From NCBI RefSeq assembly GCF_051106095.1, contig NC_135784.1:151687428-151751427 (forward strand): DNA of 64,000 nucleotides. The letters are read 5' to 3'. Shown here in pieces: positions 1 to 13,104 of this stretch. The stretch is from Pogona vitticeps. Lineage: Eukaryota > Chordata > Lepidosauria > Squamata > Agamidae. The first letter of the stretch is position 1. Every line of letters begins with the position of its first letter. Made by a program: the position numbers and the translations under genes. The notes beneath the pieces are model-generated. The model did no database searches. It was not told where the DNA came from and saw only the letters and a list, made by a program, of their open reading frames with translations.

Positions 1-1540
1 AAGTAACAGCTACCAGATTAATTTAGAATAAATTAACACTTCAACTTCTGTCCTGATGTTACAGGACTTGTTTTCTTATGCACTTCCTCCTGGCAAGAGA
101 AAATTCCAGTCCATCATTGCACAACAGAGGCTATTCCCATAGGTTCAACATTCCTGTTATAAAGTAGATCAATATTATTACTCTCATACTGTAGATGGGA
201 GGAGCACTAGACACTGAGACAGGGAGCATCTTATGTATGGCCACCTACTAAGGTCACTGCAAAGGTGAGATCTGAAGTAGGGCTTTCTGGTTCATAGTTC
301 ATTCATTCTCTCAGTCACTACTGTACAATAGCAGGCCCAGTACTATGTTAACTAATACCAATATGATAGTCAGAGTCCTGCCCATATACTGAAAGGCCTT
401 CTATCCATTTTTGTGAGGTGGAAGTTGTATCAGAAGCTGTACAGCTAAGTTCAATTTGAACTGAAAGACCTGTCTCCTAGGAGAAGAATACACGGCTACT
501 CAAACAAACAACAGGAATCCTCATACTAAAACCCATATAAGGAAAGTATAAATTATGAAGTAAGCAGCAACCAATTTTTTTATCTTGGTTGGGTAAGGTT
601 CAGTCAAGAGACCAAAACATCTATTCAGCCATTCTATAATGGTAAAATCTGTTTGAATGCATCTCTTCCTAGCATTTCCGTGCAATATGATTGTGCTGCC
701 TGGCTAAAAAAAGCAATGTTTCCACACAACTAATTTTACTATGACATTAACATGTCAACTTGCAATATCAACAGACCTTTATTGAGTTTTTGGAAAGAAA
801 ACTTGGAACCAAAGTTATCTGCAGATTTAATAAGAGGTCCTGTTGCTCTTGAAAAAGAGGTCTGCCATCCATATAGTTTGCTCCCTTTTTAATAATTTGC
901 TGTTAAATGGCTGACTGTTGAGCTTCTACTCTATTCCATGGCTCTTTCTAGGCCTCATGTACCAGCCTGAAGCCACAAAAAGTATGTGAAAATTCCATAT
1001 CAGATGACACATGATTTATAATGCATCACTTCCCATGCTTACTCAGTCATTCTCTCATCCAATCTCTTGAATAGCACTCTTTCCATAGAAATCAAGAAAG
1101 CAATTCCAGGTCTCAGCTCCAGATCTTTCTTTGTTCCATATTCCTTTCCTCTTATTCTTGTACCAGAAAAAATAGAAGCATCTCCAATTTTACTTGTAGT
1201 CCTTTCACATAATTCACTATTAGAGAACTTGCCAAATATGAAGCCCAGCAAACTCCACAATTGGTACCAAAAATATGCAGAAGTTCAGATCTCAAAAGAT
1301 TAAAGAAAATGAGAACTTGGGGAACTTTGAGAGAAAGTCAACGGGAAGGCCAGGTGATTTCAGAAAACATGAACGGAACCAATTACATTAATAAATATTG
1401 TATATCCACGTAAGTACATATAAAACTTACAACAGCAATGTTGCACCATTTTGTTAAGAATACATGTATACTTCTTGAAGGTAGAGAGCGAGGGAGCCAA
1501 GTTCAGCTCAACCAGGATCCTAATCCAAAGGGCTGTGCCA
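1..1540. other. No gene recognised
   Basis: AT-rich sequence without a convincing exon. Short open frames at 1039-1303 overlap on both strands and show no known domain. It could be intronic sequence of a gene running left, or intergenic. Confidence 0.5.
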
Positions 1541-1543
1541 TCA

Positions 1544-2335
1544 CTAAAAGGCAAGATTTATGGTGCACGCCTTCCTGGCCTCCTTCAACATGACTATCCA
1601 TAAGAGCATTGCCTGTGAAGATCTGGTGGTGCAGGCAGATATTCTTGGTGAAAGTCGCTCCAAAAAGTAACAAAGGCCAAAACCATGAAGTGCTTTATAG
1701 ATAAGAAACAAAATCTTGAACTTGGCCCAGAACCTCACAGGTAACCAGTGCAGGTGACCCAAGACTGGGGAAATGTGGTCAGATTTATTCACATTCAACA
1801 CCAGCCTGGCAGTCATGTTCTGGACCTGCTGAAGCTTCTGGGTCAGCCTCAAAGGAAGCCTCACATAGAGAGCACCAAAGTAGACATGCACCAACATCCT
1901 TGGGGGCCCCTCATCCAAGTAAGGGAAGAGCTGAGCAATAAATCTCAGTTTGCTGAAAGCTGACATAGACACAGCTGCAATCTGAGAATCCCATGAGAGA
2001 GCAGGGTCCAGGAACATGCCCAGATACTGAATTCAATCCCTAAGTGAAAGGGGTACCCTGTCAAACTCAGGGAGACAAGCCTCCAATTGTTAGAAGAAGG
2101 ATCTCCATCTTGTCTGGGTTCAGCTTCAGTATGTTTGCATTGGTCCACTCCAGAACCGATGCCAGGCAGTGCTCAAGCACCTGGGCAGCATCCATTGCAG
2201 AGGATATAAAGGAGAGATAGAGTTGTGTGTTGTCAGCATCCTGATGGCAACTAATACCAAATCTCCTAATTAACATAGATGTTAAATAGCTTTCGACATT
2301 CCACTCCTGTGGAACCCCACAACCCAAGTAACTGA
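1544..2335 (-). mobile_element. L2/CR1-type LINE fragment, reverse transcriptase C-terminal half
   Basis: Minus-strand frames show the end of a jockey-superfamily reverse transcriptase: a GVPQ-like start, then DADNTQLYLSF in place of the catalytic YADDTQLYLSF, LKLNPDKMEILL, LTQKLQQVQNMTARL, and HLHWLPVRFWAKFKILFLIYKALHG. The order and spacing fit L2-like elements of squamates. The frame is broken between about 1990 and 2070 and the active-site YADD is degraded to DADN, so this is an old, dead 5'-truncated copy. The first 780 bp of its 3' half are all that remain. Confidence 0.85.
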
Positions 2336-2440
2336 CAATTCCAGAATCCTGGCCAGCACAGGTAGTGATGAAGATTTCTGGGAGTTTTAGTCCAAGAACA
2401 TCTGGGGCCCGAGGTTGGGGGCCATTGCTCTAGGGGATTG
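2336..2440. mobile_element. Fragment of palindromic hAT-like MITE
   Basis: Contains CCAGAATCCTGGCCAGCAC and TTCTGGGAGTTTTAGTCC, then a GGTTGGGG end. This matches the core of the MITE at 34444-34568. It abuts the LINE fragment on its left and has lost its left end. Confidence 0.55.
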
Positions 2441-2492
2441 TGGAGACAATTTTGCATTTTTTGAGGGCTCTTCAACACCCCTTCCTCTAAAC

Positions 2493-3545
2493 CAGGGGTC
2501 TCAAACATGCGGCTCAGTGGCCATTTGCAGCCCACCAGATGAGAGTTTGTGGCCCGACTTGCCTGCCCCCCCCGAAGCACCCACACATCCTCTGCTGTCA
2601 ATAGTCAAAAAAAGCCTCGCTTCACTCGCCGGCTCTCTCCCAAGACAGCGCCTCTTGCACCCTCCATCCGGAACTGCAGCCTGCCAGGTAGCCCACCTGT
2701 CTGCTTGCTGGCAGGCTGCAGTTCGGGATGGACAGTGCAAGAGGCGCTGTTGTGGGGGAGAGCCGGCGAGCAAGGCACGCTGCCAGCCCTTTTCTCTGAG
2801 CGCCCGCCCCTCCGCCGAGAAATGCCTGAGAGCGGAGCTCACTCCCAGCCCATCCTCAAAGAGCACCTCCAAGCCGCCAACAGCAGCTCTCTGGCTCTCT
2901 TTCTCTCTTGGCACCCCCAGGAGCAGCCCGGCCAGCGGCCGCCTCACAACTCGGCAGTGCTTCCTCCTCCTCCTTTTCGTCCTGCTTCAGCCGCCTCAGC
3001 TCTGGAGGCTGCCTGGGCTCGCCTCACAAAGTTTGCTCCCCTGTCGTGGTGGGGGTAGTTGCTGCTGAGTGCACCTTTTGAGGGGGGGCCTCAGAGGAAG
3101 GTTGCCAGACCTCCATGTGTGTGTTTTGTGTGTGTGCATGTGCAAACGCACCTGTGGGGCCCTCACCTGTTCTGTTTAATTTCACGGGTACTGGTGGGGG
3201 CTTTTCTCCTTTGGCAAGGAGAATTCTGTGTTGTTGTTGTTTTAATTTTATGTCATGCCCTCCTCCCCACCCCGCTAGGTGGTCACCAGTGATCCCTTCC
3301 TTCTCTGCTTCTTTGTCTTGCTGGTGGTGGTGGTGGTGGTAGTAGTGAAGAAGGAGCTGGAGGGGGTCATGGCCGGCGACGAGGGCTCGCGCGCTCCCTC
3401 CTCCTCGGAGCCCCAGCCGGGCTAAGGAAACTCCTGAGTGGCTTCCTTGAACTCCTGCTCCGCTTGACGGAAAATCTGATGCGGCCCAGCCTCACCCAGA
3501 TTCTGCCTCCAGCGGCCCCCAGGTAAATTGAATTTGAGACCCCTG
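2493..3545. mobile_element. GC-rich nonautonomous hAT element, 1053 bp, with 8-bp target duplication
   Basis: Ends are inverted copies beginning CAGGGGTCTCAAA. They are flanked by a perfect 8-bp direct repeat CTCTAAAC (2485-2492 and 3546-3553), the hallmark of hAT transposons. The interior is GC- and CpG-rich and includes a near-perfect hairpin (see separate entry). There is no transposase. The open frames inside (the largest 217 codons on plus) resemble nothing known and change frame freely, so I treat them as shadows. The perfect target duplication and intact ends suggest moderate age. Confidence 0.92.
2625..2770. repeat. Long internal inverted repeat in the 2.5-kb hAT element
   Basis: Arms 2625-2687 and 2708-2770 are reverse complements at 57 of 63 positions, with a 20-nt loop. 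Transcribed in either direction, this would fold into a strong hairpin. Confidence 0.93.
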
Positions 3546-4057
3546 CTCTAAACTCTTCATTAAAAGAAATAATTTTCACAATTCAAAAGCACCAAAGGGC
3601 TTTTTGATTAAAAGAAAGCTTTTTTAAAAAGTTAAACCTATATTTCAGTTAACAAAAACCTGTTATGACAATTTTATAGTCTAAAACCATTGTAATGTTC
3701 TTTTAAAAACTGAACATTTAAATATGCAGATTAGTCTCTTTGGCTCCACCTACTCAGAAGTATGGCCTTTGGGCAGCCAGCAAACCTGTAAGAGGGCTCT
3801 TTGTCCCACTGAGGTCATTCAACCTTGGTCTAGTTCATGTTATATATTTTTCTCATAGCTACTGTACAATGTCCTTCTTAAATCCTTTCCATTCTGTCTT
3901 TCCTCATTTTTTCATCACAGCATAGTTTTTGATTTTTTTTTCTGACTTGATGGAACACATTGCTGTTGCTCAAAAGTAAATCTTAGAAACATTTACCACC
4001 AGGCAGAAACACGTTAACTGATCCAAATGTAATGCTGAAAAAGCAGGACATCTACAG

Positions 4058-4208
4058 CAGAGGTGGGAAAATGTGATGCTCTAAGTTGACAGGCGACTGC
4101 ACACATCAACAATTCAACAATTAGCCCTGCCCCAGCACAACCAATGGTGAGGAACACCAGGAGTTGCTCTCCAATAACATCTGGAGGGCAGTGCTTTGCC
4201 AACTCCTA
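4058..4208. mobile_element. Small hAT-like MITE, 151 bp
   Basis: Starts CAGAGGTGGGAAAATG and ends in the inverted counterpart GCTTTGCCAACTCCTA. Flanked by ATCTACAG (4050-4057) and ATCTGCTG (4209-4216), 6 of 8 matching, an aged 8-bp target duplication. No coding capacity. Confidence 0.7.
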
Positions 4209-4561
4209 ATCTGCTGCATGAGTGGGGAGCCTATGGCCTAATAATAAGAATAAGAATAATAAGAATTGGAAGAACTAAGAAAATACAGAGACCTGGAAAC
4301 CAGAACATCTCTCTTGTGGATGAAATACACTTCAGTGGTCCCCGTAGTCATCAGGGCTTTGGGAACAATACTGAGAAATTTCACATAGTAGCAGCTGCAG
4401 ATCTCAGAAATTACACTATCAGAGCTACAAAAAACTGCATTATTACAAACAGCATAAATACTGAGCCGATATTTAACAGATACTTAGGTTTTTCGTTGAA
4501 GCTTGTATCTATTATATAATACCAGTCAATGTTTTTTTAATTTTGATTGACTATGCCTGGT

Positions 4562-4672
<111 letters not shown>

Positions 4673-4679
4673 TGGAAAC

Positions 4680-6150
4680 CCTTTCCAGGGTTTTCTATAT
4701 ATAAACCTAAGCAATGGCTTATCGTTCCTTTCTTTTGATATAATTCCAAGACTGTGCAGCTTGACCAAGGCTAAAGAGATTCACCAAGGCACTGTGCAGA
4801 ATCTGCAGTTGGTAACATATTCAGCTATTCAGCCAGTGTTGTTGGACCATAGCTTAAATAATCCATAGTCTTTGGCTAGGGTTGATGGCAGCTGACATTC
4901 AAAAATATTTGGAAAGCTACAATTTTCCTCTCCCCCATCTTGTGGGGTGGGGGACAGAATGCCAAACATTTTTAGGATTCTTCTCCCCCATCTAAAATCA
5001 ACTTTTGAGGTAAGCTTAGATCACAGACACAATCTCCCTTGTCCATTTCTTAGCTAAGTATTACTGTCAGGATCAAACATTTGCATCCCAAACAAATATA
5101 CTATCAGTGAAATAAGTACCTCAGCCACAGTTTCTGCTTCATTGGGTCAATATTTCTTGCATCAGGAAGCTTGTTTCCCTTCCTCCCCTCTCCCCGCCCC
5201 TCCACAAACACACCTATATTACTGCAATGTCATGCCAAGCTTCACCACTTAAGGTGGGAGGCTTCTGTTACTGCAGAGGAAAAAGGCTGCTGCTAATAGC
5301 AAGAGCTAGTGCCCTTCCGGTAGCACCATATTCACTCTCAGGAATCATTCATAATTGTAGTAAGGCCACCCTATGTCACTTGCTGTTTCTCCTTCAAAAA
5401 GCAATGGATCCTACTCTAACAGCACTAGCAGTTGATACAAACATGACATTGCTGTGAATATCTCTTTAAGATCCAGAGTAGCAGCTGCTTTTCCAGCATA
5501 GGGACAGGCTGGGATGAAGCTGAGGTAAAGGGAGGTGCTGGGAAGGGACTGTAATTAAAGGGGAAGGCAGAATGGCTTCCTAGGAAAGAAGCCAAGCAAA
5601 ATGGATGAATTAATTGCAGCCAACACAGAAAGAGTTTAAAGGGGAGGGTGTGGTTTGACAGAAACCACACATGCAGAGATAATACTGAACAGCTGATACA
5701 ACCAGAAGTTGTATTTCAGGCCTATGTCTCTCTAACAAGCCAAATAGATGCAGATGTTTAACATGTATGGGGAAGACAGAAGAATGGACTATAGAGGCTG
5801 AAAAGTTACAAAGGTAACACAACTAGAATGTTCCATATGGCATCTAATGTAGGTTCAGTTCAAATCTCCCAAAGCCCAGGGCAGTGGCATTTACAAGTGC
5901 TTTATCTGGATCACAGTCTTATTTTGTCACGATATTGCTTATTCTTAACTACCACTTAGGAAATGGGCTACAGAGTTTGGTACATGTTTTCCCACAGTAA
6001 TAATATACTTCGGTTAAAAGCTGAAAATGTTCTGTCCTAAGCAGTCTGAATTCATTTGAGTTAGTGTGCTAAGTTCTGCTCAGAAAGTCTTATCTCCAGA
6101 ATTTTCCAAGATGTTCTCTTCTTTCCTGCCCTAGCAAAAATGTATACGCC
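4680..6150. other. No gene recognised
   Basis: Unannotatable sequence with short overlapping frames on both strands and no conserved domain or splice pattern. Confidence 0.5.
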
Positions 6151-6305
6151 CTTTAGCATCTTCTGGGGGCAGCCTGGGACTGTGCAGCTTGCCCAGAGCT
6201 ACACAGGCTGGCTCTTCTGGGATGCACGGTGGTAAATCGAATCCTCAACTTCAAGCTCCATAACCAAATACCTAACTCAATGACCTATCCAGTCAGCTTA
6301 TTCAC
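6150..6305 (-). mobile_element. tRNA-derived SINE fragment
   Basis: Reverse complement shows a degenerate SINE with a box-B-like GATTCGATT and the characteristic stretch around AGCTCTGGGCAAGCTGCACAGTCCC. It matches the copies at 22333-22556 and 33408-33632. Confidence 0.65.
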
Positions 6306-8330
6306 CAATAATAAGATACAGAAAAGAGAGAAATCACAGTAGATCACAAAAACAATGCAGAATCTTTTAATGAACACCTATTCTCAACTGGTAAGGACTG
6401 AATTCCAACCTTCTAAGAATAGGGAATAAACTTTGAAGCAGGGGTGGGGAATTTAGACAGGACCAGACTCTTCTGTGACACTTCAAGGGGGAAAGATTAA
6501 ATCAGAGGTGAGCTTCCTCTGAAGCTGCTCCTCTATCATAAAACTCTAGCCTGTGACATCATTCAGTCCATCTTTCCTAAGGCAGTGACTGGATGAGAGT
6601 GCTTCCACAGAAAGAAAGCTGGCTCCACCTAGGGTTCACCAGAGAAACCCCAGAGGAGTAAAGGGGACAAAGTCTGCTTTAGAGTCTAAAACACAGACTT
6701 GCTTAATTTAATGTGCAATAAACAAATAACAAAATTAGCTTCTTCCTGGAACTTGCCATTCACAGGCAAAATATCCCTATTAGTACACTCAGGGTTGTTT
6801 TTGCTTCTGTAGCATAATGACTCACTTAAATTCCTCCTAAACAAAAGAAAGCTTTATGAATGTAACCAACCAAGGGTCCATGAACAAATACATGTTCAAA
6901 CAACAACAAAAATATTATCCCTATTTAATTTGGAGTAGACTGTATCAAAGGGGTATCAAAAGGATGTTTGAGAGAGAATATTTTCAAGGGTTATGCCCCT
7001 TGAGCAAGTACAAAAATACAAGCTACACTTTAGGACATATCTCTTAACTCTCTACAACCATTTTTTAAAAGGTGATAATCCCAAACTACAAGACTTTGAG
7101 CCAACTGGCTGCTGGGGACCAGTGGTGCTCTAGACAAGAGCCTGGGGACACCCAAAACCTAAACATATACCTGATTTTAAAAGGACATTTAAAAAAGGAA
7201 CAAACACAGCTGCCATTTCCCTGCCACTTCCTGCAAGGATGGGGGAGGGAACAGCAGAAACCTATCTGCATGTCAGTTCACACACATTTAAAGAAAAGAC
7301 AGTTCTCAGTTACCCCACAGCCACTCACTGAGGATTCCTCATACTTATATCCCATCTCCATAAAAGTTCTCTTTGATGACACACCATAATCTGCGCACAG
7401 CGCACCTAGTTTCCTCTTATGATATTAACAAAGTTGTTAATCCTTCCAACTTTTCAAATATAAGACAACCATCAGAAAAGACCAATGTGAATAGATTATT
7501 TCACATACTCACATGTTAAATCTGCAAAGAGAATTAATTGTCAATATTAGAAACTACCTTCCTCACTAACTATGCAATTTATGATAGTCTCAAACTTGGC
7601 ATAAGAATTCCAGAATATACCATGAAAAATTATAATCTCTGTTGGCAATATGAATTCTCAGGTCCTGTCTCATGTGTTAAAACAAAGGGTTTTTTCATTT
7701 AAAAATTGTCAAATTCAAGACAGCAGTGTATGTTTACATCCCACAGTAGGACCTAACAAATTTACAAACCATTCTTTCCACAAGCTGTGTCACCAGGCAG
7801 GGTTTTAAAAAAGGAAGCAGGGATTCCTAAGTGTGTGCATGTCTGGATCACATTCTATCATCACCCAGAAAGGAAGAAATCCTACTCCTGTTCACAAAAT
7901 TGAACTCAAGGTCCTGCCCTAGGGATGCCCACAAATATCCAGGTCACACTTCCGATATCTGCAGGAACCGGAATAGTCTGTGCCCCAGACTCAAGGGCCT
8001 TTCCATAAAAGCACTAACATAAAGAGAATTCCCAGACTCTCACCCCAAAACTGGCAACCTGGAGGCCACCTGAGGCCATTCTCCAAAAATACTACTTAAC
8101 ACCCACCCCCAGCTGCAAGCACAGCTAACACGTTAGGCACCTCAAACTTAACTTGCTGCCTTTGCTGCAAATGATGATATTCCAGGCCACCCACCCCTTT
8201 CTCCAGAAACAAAAACACAAACCCAGACCAGGCCTTTTCCCACCATCCCATCCCTTTAAAACCTCAACGGTTCAATCTCATCCCATCACCAGGCTCCTAA
8301 AACCCAAATCAATCAAACCCCCCCTTCCCT
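6306..8330. other. No gene recognised
   Basis: AT-rich; a possible MITE end (GCAGGGGTGGGGAATTTAGA) is near 6438. No exon is supported. Confidence 0.5.
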
Positions 8331-8339
8331 TCGCCCGAA

Positions 8340-9480
8340 TGCCCGCTTCAACTCGAGCGGAGCGGACCGGACCGGACCGGCCTTCTCCCGCGACATCTGC
8401 GCTCTTTCCCGGCTCGTCCCCATTACAAGTTGTTGCCCTTTTAACACGGGAAGGAAGGAGCCTTGCCGATGTCGTCGCTGCCGCCATTGGCAACGGGGTT
8501 TCCCACAGAAAAAAAAGCCTCGCCTTCAACTTTCTTCGTCGTCGTCTTCTTTTCCCTCAGAAGGGATTCTCAAGGCTGGTTGTTCCTTCAGCGTCTCTCC
8601 CACCCACCCCTTCTTCCAGAGGAGCAGGCCCATGCCTCCCCTGAGCCATGACGTCCTCGTCCTCCTCCCCCTCACCACCACCACCACCGCCGCCGCGGCC
8701 GCCGTATGCCAGGCTTTTTCTCTCACGGCTCCAGAGAAGCGAGGCAGACAGAAAGGACACTCCCCCGCTCCCCCCCCACTTCAATATTCTATATTAAATA
8801 TACTCCCTATTTACCTCCCCCCCCCAACCCTTCTCGGCCTCCCTCAAAGACCTTTCCGCCCCTCCCGTCACTCAACCGCCGGGAGTCCCCAGCACTCCCG
8901 GGCCAAACTTCTCTCGGTGCTTTTTCCTCCTCACCCCCGTCCTCTTCCCCCCCCCCCGCCACTTTCACCAGCCTGGGAAAAGCGGTCCACGTCACCCACA
9001 TTCCCCTCAGAGGAGAGATGGTGGTGGTGGGCCCGCCTCAGGGTATGTTTCCCTCTCTTTCTCTTCCCCCCCCCCCCGCTCTCCCCCCCCGTACCGCCTC
9101 CCTCACCTGTGGGAGGTGTCAGCCCTCAGCAGCAGCAGCAGCGCCACCGCCTCCTCCTCCGCCTCCTCCTCACATGGTTCGTGGAGGAGGGGGTCGGGCC
9201 CCACCGTGCAGCATGGCCAGGGCAAGGAGAAGGTAGGGACGCCCCGGGCGACGGAGGTAGGTGAGGGAACGGGGCCAAACCTGAGCCGCACCAGGGAAGG
9301 CCGCCTCCGATGTCGTCGTCGTCGTTGTTTCGGGCCAGGAAGCCAAGCCAGCCAACGAACGAACGAAGGAGCGAGCGAGCGAGCGCGCGCCGGGGTGAGT
9401 GTGTCGACTGCAATCGCCGCCGCCGCCGCCGCCGGGTCCTAGCGCTTGGACGTCACATGCCCTGACCCAACCGCAGTAGC
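8340..9480 (-). promoter_or_regulatory. Orphan CpG island with candidate noncoding first exon
   Basis: GC- and CpG-rich block with CCG/CAG triplet runs and many short overlapping open frames in all frames, typical of a promoter island and not of coding sequence. On the minus strand the GC-rich run ends in a strong splice donor (CACAG then GTGAGG; exon end 9107, GT at 9105-9106), suggesting a first exon of roughly 9107-9300 or longer. A weaker plus-strand donor-like GGTAGGT is near 9257. By human gene order (BAZ2A follows ATP5F1B in the same orientation), this could be a 5' UTR exon of BAZ2A, but no BAZ2A coding sequence is in the window. Inference only. Confidence 0.5.
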
Positions 9481-9647
9481 CCCGCCGCCTTATGAGGAGG
9501 AGAGAGGAGAGCAATGGAAGGGAGGGGAGCGAGCGGGTGGATCCTAGCCAGAGTACGCGCCTCGTCTCCACGCCCTCAATTGCCCTGCCTAGGACCGCGG
9601 TGAAGTTGGAGTAGAGTGGGTGGGACGATGGGGGTGACGATGAATTA

Positions 9648-9825
9648 GGATCAGTGCGGTGTAGTGGGCAGAACGACGAAGTAGCTCTCAGCAGCCCTGG
9701 GTTCGAATCCCCACTCGGCCACGGCGACTCACTGGGGTTAGTTAGCAGCACCGGTAAAACCACTCCTTAAATGTCTCACATGCCTTGGAAACCATAACAT
9801 CTGCCATAACTTGGATATTATGCAC
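9648..9825 (+). mobile_element. tRNA-derived SINE
   Basis: Box A region GTGCGGTGTAGTGGGCAG and box B GGGTTCGAATCCC at tRNA-like spacing, then a tail (AAAACCACTCCTTAAATGTCTC) shared with copies at 13766-14100 and 16722-16905. It is not a functional tRNA, since no acceptor stem or anticodon arm forms. It lies just outside the CpG island. Confidence 0.8.
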
Positions 9826-10056
9826 ATAACCACAACATGAATGAGTGACTTGCAAAAGGCCCTGCCATTAACAGGCCTGCTCAGATATTGAAAACTAAGG
9901 AGGACATTGGCACTCTTCCTCAAAGAGAACGTTGGTAACCTGTGCTGAAGCTTGGCTAATCGTGGTGAGGTGTACAGAGCCCATGTACACAGAGAAAATT
10001 CCCAGCAAGACTTTTGCCTGTAATGTTGGCAAGTTACTGCCAGTGAGAGCCAGGGA

Positions 10057-10192
10057 AGGCAGGGGGAACTATGGCCCTCTGAAAAGTCCTGGACTCTACT
10101 TCTCACCAGCTAACCAGCAAAACCAATAGTAAGACAAGATGAAGCTGGCATCCAAGAACATTTGGAGGGCTATGGATTCCCCACACCAGTGT
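10057..10192. mobile_element. hAT-like MITE
   Basis: Left GGGGGAACTATGGCCCTCTG and right TTTGGAGGGCTATGGATTCC form terminal inverted repeats. No clear target duplication was seen. Confidence 0.6.
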
Positions 10193-12050
10193 TGCCCATA
10201 CTGAGTAAATTGGATCAATGGTCTGGATCTTTGTACAGTAATTTATTTTTCCAAAGCCTTTAGTTCTTATTCAAACATAGGGGTGGCTGCTGCTCCTTAG
10301 ATAAGAAATGGCACCTTGCACCTCCATGGATTTGCACTGGTTCCCCCATGTGTGCACATCATTTGATCAGCCAGTTCAGTCCATGCACCTCAGGTAAAGT
10401 CAATGTGATGGTGAGAGAGCCGGGCCTGAGAGATTCAAATCTCTTTTCAGCTATGAAGCTCCCACTAGGGTTGCGATCATAGTACTATCCTCCCTTATGG
10501 GACTACTGTCAGAGAAAAGCAAAAGAAAAGCCATGTACACATTAACAATGCAAATAAAAATGTCTAAGTGATGGGGGAAAAGAAAGAGCAAGTGAATTTA
10601 CTGCCTTTCATACTTCAGCTGTTCCAGGGCTGAGTCCTGGCATTCTAAACAGCTTGCAGAGCACCACCTTAGCTTCACTGCAGAGTGCCTGGTGAGAGAG
10701 GCGGACAGGTATGCACTTAAAAGCAGTTGCTAGGGAAATGAAGATGGGTGTGTAGTCCCTTTTATATGAAGAAGAGACAGTAGCGGGCAGGCACTTAGTA
10801 AAAGCAAGTGGGAAAGAAATTACAAGTGACAGAAGATGTACCCTTTATCTTAAAGGTACAGGATTGCCATAAGATGGATTTATATTGCAGTAGGCTGTTG
10901 TTAGGATGACTAGGAGAATAGCATAAAAGACTCATATCTCAGGAGTTGCTAAAGGGGTACTTGATTGCCAATAAACCTTCGTTATAATGGTAGAGGCCAA
11001 GGAGAAAATGGCAACATGCTGGATTAACACCCATCACTATAAAAGAAAAACCTTTTTTGAATAGAAGCAGCAACAAAAGGAAAATGGAAATAAGTAAGGG
11101 AAGGGACCAATTCCTTGTATGGCTTTTGATGGTATTTACAGGAATTTGTGATGTCATCACACTAAAAGACATGGAGGTTCTCATTGGGAGTGTATTGCAA
11201 ATACTGGACGGCCAGTTACTGCAGCCAAAAATGTTGGGCTGCCAGGAAGCCTATATTTCTGGGGTTAACACAGAAGTGCAGATAGGGCATTAAAAGAATT
11301 TCACACAGTGCTAAATAAATTGTCAGTGAATCTCCAAGGTAGGGCCATAGCAACAGGTCAACAGAGGTACATGTGGGACGTAAGTGTATAAATATACAGA
11401 CAGCAGTAGATATTTAAAGGAGCTGGTGGAAACTGTTGCCAGGCAGATGAGGAGGTCGTTCCATGTGCCACAGTCTCTAGAGACTCCACTCTGGATCCAA
11501 AAACAACATAAAATGATGCTTGGGAGGGGAGAATAAGACAGCTGCACAAAAGGATAACCTTTGTTTCTCCCATTAGAGTAGTCTCTGAATGCCACAAAAG
11601 GAAAATGTTGTATAAGATTCTACTTTCCCAACACAGAAATGAGGAAACAGGGACTCTCCAAAACGTTGGACTCCATCTCCTTTTATCTCATCAGCCATGT
11701 GAACAAGGGCTAATAAAATGCAGAGAAACATCTGGAATGCCACATATACCCCACCCATTATTCTAAAGCCTAACCATACTTCCTGTGAAGATGCTGATGG
11801 AATGTAGAAGTTTCAGTCGTAATATACATATTGTATTTTGGTCTCAGACCTAATATATATTGTGCTTTAGCCTCTGCATCTACTCAGCCATAAAAAAATA
11901 AGGGGATTGCTGGACTGCAGCAAAGTCCATATAGTCCACATCTGGTTCCCAGAAGTGGACTTTCCACAGGCTGGTAGGGTAACCTAACCTTCACCAGCTA
12001 CCTCTAAAGTTTCATGCTTCTTCATGTCTGTATATATGTGTAATATATAT
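10193..12050. other. No gene recognised
   Basis: A weak SINE-like stretch (GAGAGATTCAAATCTC) is near 10430. Otherwise there is no supported feature. Confidence 0.45.
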
Positions 12051-12055
12051 TTAAA

Positions 12056-12125
12056 ACAGGGATAGGGAAACTGTGGCAGTCTAGGCATTGTTGGATGGCA
12101 ACTCCCATCATCCCCAACCTTGCTT
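12056..12125. mobile_element. Fragment of hAT-like MITE
   Basis: CAGGGATAGGGAAACTGTGG followed by GGCAACTCCCATCATCCCC is the left half of a common palindromic squamate element. The right half is missing. Confidence 0.55.
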
Positions 12126-13104
12126 TTAACAGACTGGGCACTGTTAACTATTTGCATCTTAATTGTGCTTTTAATCTGTGTTTTTATTTGAAAAAAAATC
12201 TACTTCTGTTTTTATTCTGTTGTTATTAGCCAACTTCAGTGTCATTTTTTGCATTTATTATACAAAGGTCATAACTAAATAATTAAATATCATAATTAAA
12301 TAAAGAACGTGCAACTTCCTTTTGGCCAAAAGAAGAGGTCACAACAACACATTGCTTTCCTGCCTCTAACCCTCCGACCATGTGGATTTCCACCTGCACA
12401 GCTTCTTCTTCTTTCTCTCCCTCTTTTTTAAAAAGCGAAGGATGGAGCTAAAACCCTGCTACTGCATCTCAAGTCACTGGAGGTGGAAGAACTACAGTCT
12501 CAATTTTAGCTCAGTTTGTAGCAATCTGTTCCACACAGCTCTAGGATTAAGGCAGTTCACAGATTTGAGGGGAGAGTGTGTGCGGTAGGGCTAACAAATC
12601 CTTCAAAGCAGGGGTGCTTTGAAAAGCCTTTGACAAGCTCCCCCCACATTGAAAGAGGCGTATGGTGGGCCTTAGGCGCTGCAGGTGCCCAGTACAAATA
12701 CCTGCTGCTGACCTCAGCTTCCCGGCTGCTAGCGGTATTGGGAGCCTGGAGCTGCTGCCACAGCCCATGGGCCCCTCCCTTCCCGAGATGCAGAGGCCGC
12801 CGCCAACAGTGCCCACAGAGCACATCTCTGGTGGCTGCAAGAGGAACTGAAGCAGAAGGCGGGGGGGGGGGAGGAGAGAGAAGGAATCAGAGGGCGGCTG
12901 GAGGACACAGGAAGAAGCATGCGGACATAAAATCCCACCGCCAAGAGGGGAAGAAGGGTGGAAATGTGCATACCTGTGCCCAAGCACGGCTCAGAAAGGG
13001 CAATAGGGAGAGCGAGAATCTACAGGGAGCAGGAGGCGGGTGAGAAATGAGAAAGAACAAACCTTTCTCAGTTCCCAATTAGCTCCATTCTGTGTTGAAT
13101 CCAG

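Noticed and set aside
2415-3068. 217-codon open frame on plus and 169-codon frame beside it
   Set aside because: They run across the left end of a nonautonomous hAT element and its hairpin; GC-rich sequence has few stops by chance, and no family is recognisable.
9648-9720. Possible tRNA gene with box B GGTTCGAATCC
   Set aside because: No cloverleaf or acceptor stem forms and the same text recurs in other SINE copies in the window.
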